Below, piece by piece: positions 60,504 to 64,000 of a DNA stretch of 64,000 bases. A program made the position numbers and the translations under genes. Numbering within the stretch: position 1 is the stretch's first letter; the number at the start of each line of letters is the position of its first letter. Under the pieces are notes generated by a model. The model did not search any database, had not been told where the DNA came from, and saw only the letters and a list, made by a program, of their open reading frames with translations. This DNA comes from Pumilibacter intestinalis (GTDB lineage: Bacteria > Bacillota > Clostridia > Christensenellales > Pumilibacteraceae), in contig NZ_CALPCH010000002.1 of assembly GCF_943193005.1 (NCBI RefSeq), positions 1-64,000 on the forward strand, in the 5' to 3' direction.

Positions 60504-62720
60504 ATGCGGTATATAAACAAAGAATACGGTTTTGCGTTCCGTCCTCCTTTCAACGATAAGTTCTACGAGGAAAAGAACGAAGGCCCGCTAATAGGCGAAG
60601 AGAACTTTCCTGGGCGTTATATTCAGGGCGTGGGCTACGATTACGCCGCCATAAACGGCGCGATGCTCGTGGGTAAATACGGCTCTATGTGGGGCATAAA
60701 AGTATGCTGTTTCGACGGAAAGAAATGGCTGGATAACGACGATTTCGTAAACAATTTGAGCGCGAGTTGCGCCAATACCGCCGACGGCAGCTTTGCTCAT
60801 TTTGCGAGCGGCGCACTAAGCGCGAAATGGGTTAAACACAACGAACAAAGCGTTATACTGCGCGTTTCGGCGCGTAAGAAAATGCGCGTGCGCGTTATAT
60901 TTTATCCCTTTTATTCGGCGTTCAGCGAGCTTAGCATAGAGGGCGAAAACGTGCAGGGCAGATGCCCGTATATGGCGGTAGTACCCGGCAACGTCACGCT
61001 AGGCGACTCTACGGCGGTGTTTACCGACCGTTATCTTGCCGTGGGCGACGCAGAGCCCGAGCGCGAGTATTTTATGGCGCAAAGTTTCAACAAGCCGAGC
61101 GACAGCGCGAACGGCGCGTTCAACGAAGCCATAATGGAGTTTGTTATAAACAAAAACCAACCGAGCGTATACGTATACGCGGCGGTGGGCGACGAAAAAA
61201 TATTCACGGCGGACATTCCGCGCATGGATAAAATAATAAGCCAAATCGAAACGGCGGAACTGCGGTACGGCGTAAACAAAACCATGGGCACGGGTGTGCT
61301 CGGCGCACCCGCGGAACGCATGTTCAACTCGGTGCTTTGGTCACGCATATATTATCCGTATTTGCTCACCGAGATATATTCGCCGCAACGCTCCGTTCTC
61401 ACCGGATATTTCGATATTAAAGGGTTGGAAGAGAACTGTTGCGCCGTGCTCGGGTGTCTTACGGGCATAGATAAGGCGGTAAATCAGCTTGTTTATACCG
61501 TGGAAGATAAGGTTATGGCTTTGCTTGCCGTGTGGCACGTATACGCCCACGCCACGGAAAAGTCGGATATGCTCAAGCTGTATAAAAAGCTCGCAAAGCT
61601 GTATCCGCCCGACCCCAATCCCATAGTGTGCGGGTCGGACAAAAAAGAAGTGGCGTATAAGTGGCACGACTCGCCGCTCAAAGAAAAATACAACACAATG
61701 CAGATGTACAGCCTCGACCTCACGAGTCTAAAACTGCTTGCCTTCGATATACTCGAGCGCATATGCTGTATGTTTTCGCTTTCGGACGAAAACAAGTATG
61801 CCAAAGCCCGCCGCGACCTCGTGCAGGTGGTTAACGATATTTTTTGGAACGACGAAGAGGGGATATACATGGAGCGTTATGTAACGGGGCAATGGGCTAC
61901 GGGTTACGGCGCGAACAGCTTTTATCCTCTTATCGCGGGCGCTGTAGACACTCCGCGCAGACTCGGTGCGCTCGTAAACACGCTTACCGACCCTATGCGT
62001 TTTTGGGGCAACTATATAATACCCACTTTGAGCATAAACAATCGCGAATACGGGGTAAAGGGGAAGCCCACCAACAACGGACACCGCAACCCGCCGTATT
62101 TGCAGTACCGCGGCAGTATAGTGCCGTATGTAAATTACATTATTTACCACGGGCTTACCCGTTACGGATTGGACGAGATTGCGGGCATGGTTGCGTACAA
62201 ATCCGCCAAACTGTGGCAGAACAACGAAAACGACAACGTGGAAAACTATTCGCTTTATCTTCCTAACGGCAAGCGTTACAAATCCAAAGAATATCTTTCG
62301 GCTTACGGCAATATGCTCGCCATGATAGGATTGCAGGAACTGATAGACCTCGAATATTTCCGTCCCGACCTTAAAACCCACGCGCTCAAATTCGGCACTT
62401 TCGTGCCCGGCGACCACTCGCTCACGAATATAAAACTGCTCGGCAAATCGTACAGCATAGAGGTGAACGACCTTTCCACAAAGCTCGTTGCCGACAATCT
62501 GAACATATTCCACGGCGAGGGAGGAAAGTTTGCGGTGCGCAATTTCCTCGAAACCTCGGGAGGATGCGAATTCATGATTGACGCGCACGAAAACATAACG
62601 GTGCACTTAAATATGCCTTGCGCCGATAAGAAAACCACCGTGAAATATTTCTTTATCGTGCCCGTAGGGCGCTCTAAAGTAATCGCCGCCGACGGCATGG
62701 TGAACATACAACCGGTATAA
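60504..62720 (+). CDS. Putative (alpha/alpha)6 glycoside hydrolase (GH63/MGH1-like)
   Basis: A 738-residue cytoplasmic protein without a signal peptide. An N-terminal beta-sandwich (1-250) is followed by a helical barrel (about 260-640) with IYYPYLLTEIYSPQRS, MQMYSLDLTSLKLLAF, IFWNDEEGIYMERY and GYGANSFYPLIAGAVDTPRR, which resemble mannosylglycerate hydrolase-like and GH63 proteins. A short beta domain ends the protein. The substrate and catalytic acids are not assigned. It lies 11 nt after rng and ends at a strong terminator. Confidence 0.7.
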   Translation: MRYINKEYGFAFRPPFNDKFYEEKNEGPLIGEENFPGRYIQGVGYDYAAINGAMLVGKYGSMWGIKVCCFDGKKWLDNDDFVNNLSASCANTADGSFAHFASGALSAKWVKHNEQSVILRVSARKKMRVRVIFYPFYSAFSELSIEGENVQGRCPYMAVVPGNVTLGDSTAVFTDRYLAVGDAEPEREYFMAQSFNKPSDSANGAFNEAIMEFVINKNQPSVYVYAAVGDEKIFTADIPRMDKIISQIETAELRYGVNKTMGTGVLGAPAERMFNSVLWSRIYYPYLLTEIYSPQRSVLTGYFDIKGLEENCCAVLGCLTGIDKAVNQLVYTVEDKVMALLAVWHVYAHATEKSDMLKLYKKLAKLYPPDPNPIVCGSDKKEVAYKWHDSPLKEKYNTMQMYSLDLTSLKLLAFDILERICCMFSLSDENKYAKARRDLVQVVNDIFWNDEEGIYMERYVTGQWATGYGANSFYPLIAGAVDTPRRLGALVNTLTDPMRFWGNYIIPTLSINNREYGVKGKPTNNGHRNPPYLQYRGSIVPYVNYIIYHGLTRYGLDEIAGMVAYKSAKLWQNNENDNVENYSLYLPNGKRYKSKEYLSAYGNMLAMIGLQELIDLEYFRPDLKTHALKFGTFVPGDHSLTNIKLLGKSYSIEVNDLSTKLVADNLNIFHGEGGKFAVRNFLETSGGCEFMIDAHENITVHLNMPCADKKTTVKYFFIVPVGRSKVIAADGMVNIQPV

Positions 62721-62723
62721 AAC

Positions 62724-62765
62724 AAAAGAGACTTTGCAAAAAACTTTGTAAAGCCTCTTTTAATA
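62724..62765 (+). terminator. Terminator of the glycoside hydrolase gene
   Basis: AAAAGAG (62724-62730) pairs with CTCTTTT (62755-62761); inside, CTTTGCAAA pairs with TTTGTAAAG (one G-U), with one mismatch between stems. Confidence 0.85.
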
Positions 62766-62770
62766 TTTAT

Positions 62771-62817
62771 GCAAGGCGTCGATTTGCTACGCATGAATTT
62801 TCGTATCGACGCCTTGC
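62771..62817. repeat. Perfect 13-bp inverted repeat with 21-nt loop
   Basis: GCAAGGCGTCGAT (62771-62783) is the exact complement of ATCGACGCCTTGC (62805-62817). There is no T-run, so it is not a usual terminator. It lies in the 362-bp gap between the hydrolase and groEL. I see no other repeat copy in the window. The rest of the gap (62818-63044) is AT-rich, with a weaker ACTCGAA/TTCGAGT stem and a short minus-strand open stretch described under findings. Confidence 0.75.
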
Positions 62818-63044
62818 ACCTTACTCGAAGTTCCATAAAACGTAACCGTTGTATTTTTCGAGTGACCAAGGAGTCGTTTTATCGGTTGTAAACAATCGGA
62901 AAAAATTTTGTAACAGACCGTTGCCTTGTACTTATAGATTGAGTATGCCGTGCGATTATTATACGGTATCCGCAAATTTTCTTTTTGTAAAGATTTTACA
63001 AATCCCGACGCTTCGCAAAAACGTATATTTGAAAAACAAATAAA

Positions 63045-63071
63045 AAAGGACGCCCATACGGGACGCCCTTT
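63045..63071 (-). terminator. Terminator of groEL
   Basis: On the minus strand, AAAGG-GCG-CCC pairs with GGG-CGT-CCTTT (one G-U and one bulge) around a GTAT loop, followed by a T-run. Confidence 0.7.
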
Positions 63072-63082
63072 CATTTAATTTT

Positions 63083-64000
63083 TTAGTACATTCCGCCCAT
63101 TCCGCCGCCTGCGGGAGCTGCCGGCTCGGGTTCGGGAATATCGGCAACAACGCTTTCGGTGGTGAGGAAGGTTGCCGCAACGCTTGCCGCGTTTTGAAGA
63201 GCGGAGCGGGTAACCTTGGTGGGGTCGATTATGCCTTTAACCACAACGTCGCAGTATTCGTCTTTGAGAGCGTCGTAGCCGTAGTTGGCTTTTTTGGACG
63301 AAAGAATGGTGTTTACCACAACGCCGCCGTCTACGCCTGCGTTGTGCGCTATCTGACGGATAGGCTCTTCGAGTGCTTTGAGCACAATGTTCGCGCCCGT
63401 CTTTTCGTCGCCCGAAAGGGTTTCGACGTGTTTTGCGATTGCGGGAACTGCACCGAGCAGGGCAACGCCGCCGCCGGGCACCATGCCTTCTTCGACTGCC
63501 GCGCGAGTAGCCGCGAGAGCGTCTTCTATGCGGAGTTTCTTTTCTTTCATTTCCACTTCGGTTGCCGCGCCCACGTTGATTACGGCTACGCCGCCCGCGA
63601 GTTTTGCAAGACGCTCGGCGAGCTTTTCTTTGTCGTAATCGGAGGTGGTGGTGTCCATCTGAGCGCGTATCGACTTGATGCGGGCTTTGATGTCCGCGCC
63701 GTTGCCGTTGCCTTCCACGATGGTGGTGTTTTCTTTGTCAACCTTAACTTGCTTTGCTTTGCCGAGCATGTTGAGGGTAACGTCTTTGAATTCGAGTCCC
63801 GTTTCTTCGCTTATTACCGTGCCGCCGGTGAGAACGGCTATATCTTTGAGCATTTCCTTTCTGCGGTCGCCGAAACCGGGAGCTTTAACGGCTACGCAGT
63901 TGAACGTGCCGCGAAGTTTGTTCACAACGAGGGTGGCGAGGGGTTCGCTTTCGATATCGTCGGCGATTATGAGTAGTTTTGCACCCTGATTTACTATCTG
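63083..64000 (-). CDS. groEL: Chaperonin GroEL, C-terminal part (cut by window edge)
   Basis: About 305 C-terminal residues of the 60-kDa chaperonin are present; the N-terminal part lies outside the window. Recognisable parts are [50 protein letters not shown] and the Gly/Met C-terminal tail GGGMGGMY. The apical-domain sequence runs to the last base of the window ([17 protein letters not shown]). It folds proteins in a double ring with GroES. The groES gene would lie beyond the edge. Confidence 0.97.
   Translation of the reverse strand, partial: QIVNQGAKLLIIADDIESEPLATLVVNKLRGTFNCVAVKAPGFGDRRKEMLKDIAVLTGGTVISEETGLEFKDVTLNMLGKAKQVKVDKENTTIVEGNGNGADIKARIKSIRAQMDTTTSDYDKEKLAERLAKLAGGVAVINVGAATEVEMKEKKLRIEDALAATRAAVEEGMVPGGGVALLGAVPAIAKHVETLSGDEKTGANIVLKALEEPIRQIAHNAGVDGGVVVNTILSSKKANYGYDALKDEYCDVVVKGIIDPTKVTRSALQNAASVAATFLTTESVVADIPEPEPAAPAGGGMGGMY

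Noticed and set aside
62787-63074. 95-residue open frame on the minus strand in the gap before groEL
   Set aside because: It covers the groEL terminator and the hairpin, has no ribosome site and shows composition of non-coding AT-rich DNA.
1-64000. tRNA, rRNA, tmRNA or RNase P RNA genes
   Set aside because: I looked for cloverleaf and core-conserved sequences and found none; a covariance-model scan would settle it.

Overview
The window reads as one contiguous chromosomal segment of an anaerobic, fermentative, Gram-positive-type bacterium, most likely a Clostridia or Christensenellales-like member of the Bacillota. This is inferred from gene content. Support comes from a complete RnfCDGEAB operon, an NfnAB pair, an FMN-riboswitch-controlled ECF riboflavin transporter (RibU), the ApbE / NusG-domain-II / Gx-transporter triad, a SpoIVFB-type protease beside MinD and MinE, a PdaB-like deacetylase, the radical-SAM / DUF2344 / RNase G operon and strong AGGAG-type ribosome sites. 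No tRNA, rRNA, insertion sequence, prophage or CRISPR array was recognised.

Layout. 1-12 kb: a sodium/calcium exchanger, then a long + strand run (DegV, ApbE, NusG_II protein, Gx transporter, aminotransferase, TyrS, YigZ, IlvE, ComF, MetY, PucR-type regulator) and two small divergent proteins. 12-18.2 kb: a cysteine desulfurase divergent from a DUF3343 protein, and a minus-strand sugar operon (two TIM-barrel isomerases, two Gfo/Idh/MocA dehydrogenases, ThuA) divergent from an AraC regulator. 19-32.5 kb: Nth, NfnAB, Obg, a NadD-YqeK-RsfS triple fusion, RibU, a palindromic repeat cluster, a coiled-coil protein with a histone-like tail, TsaE-YhbY-TsaB-RimI, a hydrolase, a membrane MurF-like ligase and an SDR. 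32.6-36 kb: a large secreted repeat protein. 36.2-43.6 kb: two half-size TSUP permeases, the Rnf operon and a MATE exporter. 43.8-48 kb: deacetylase, SSB-like protein and a beta-propeller membrane protein. 48-64 kb: Ppx/GppA, Maf, a divergent MreB-like protein, GlmM, MinD, MinE, a small membrane protein, SpoIVFB, a DUF4132-like protein, the radical-SAM / DUF2344 / RNase G operon, a glycoside hydrolase and the 3' part of groEL on the minus strand.

How it fits together. Redox metabolism dominates: Rnf (ferredoxin:NAD+ ion pump), NfnAB (ferredoxin/NADH/NADP+ bifurcation), ApbE (attaches FMN to Rnf subunits) and RibU (flavin uptake). A second theme is envelope and division: GlmM, MurF-like, MreB-like, MinD/E, SpoIVFB and two large surface proteins.

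The observations I consider most worth a second look are: four promoters with an extended -10 box ending 6-9 nt before an ATG that lacks a Shine-Dalgarno (likely leaderless transcripts); the NadD-YqeK-RsfS fusion; an MreB-like protein with both nucleotide-site aspartates replaced; a one-strand cluster of a GTCACGCA motif between 51 and 61 kb; two half TSUP permeases separated in frame by a single stop codon; and a possible 3-keto-sugar operon.
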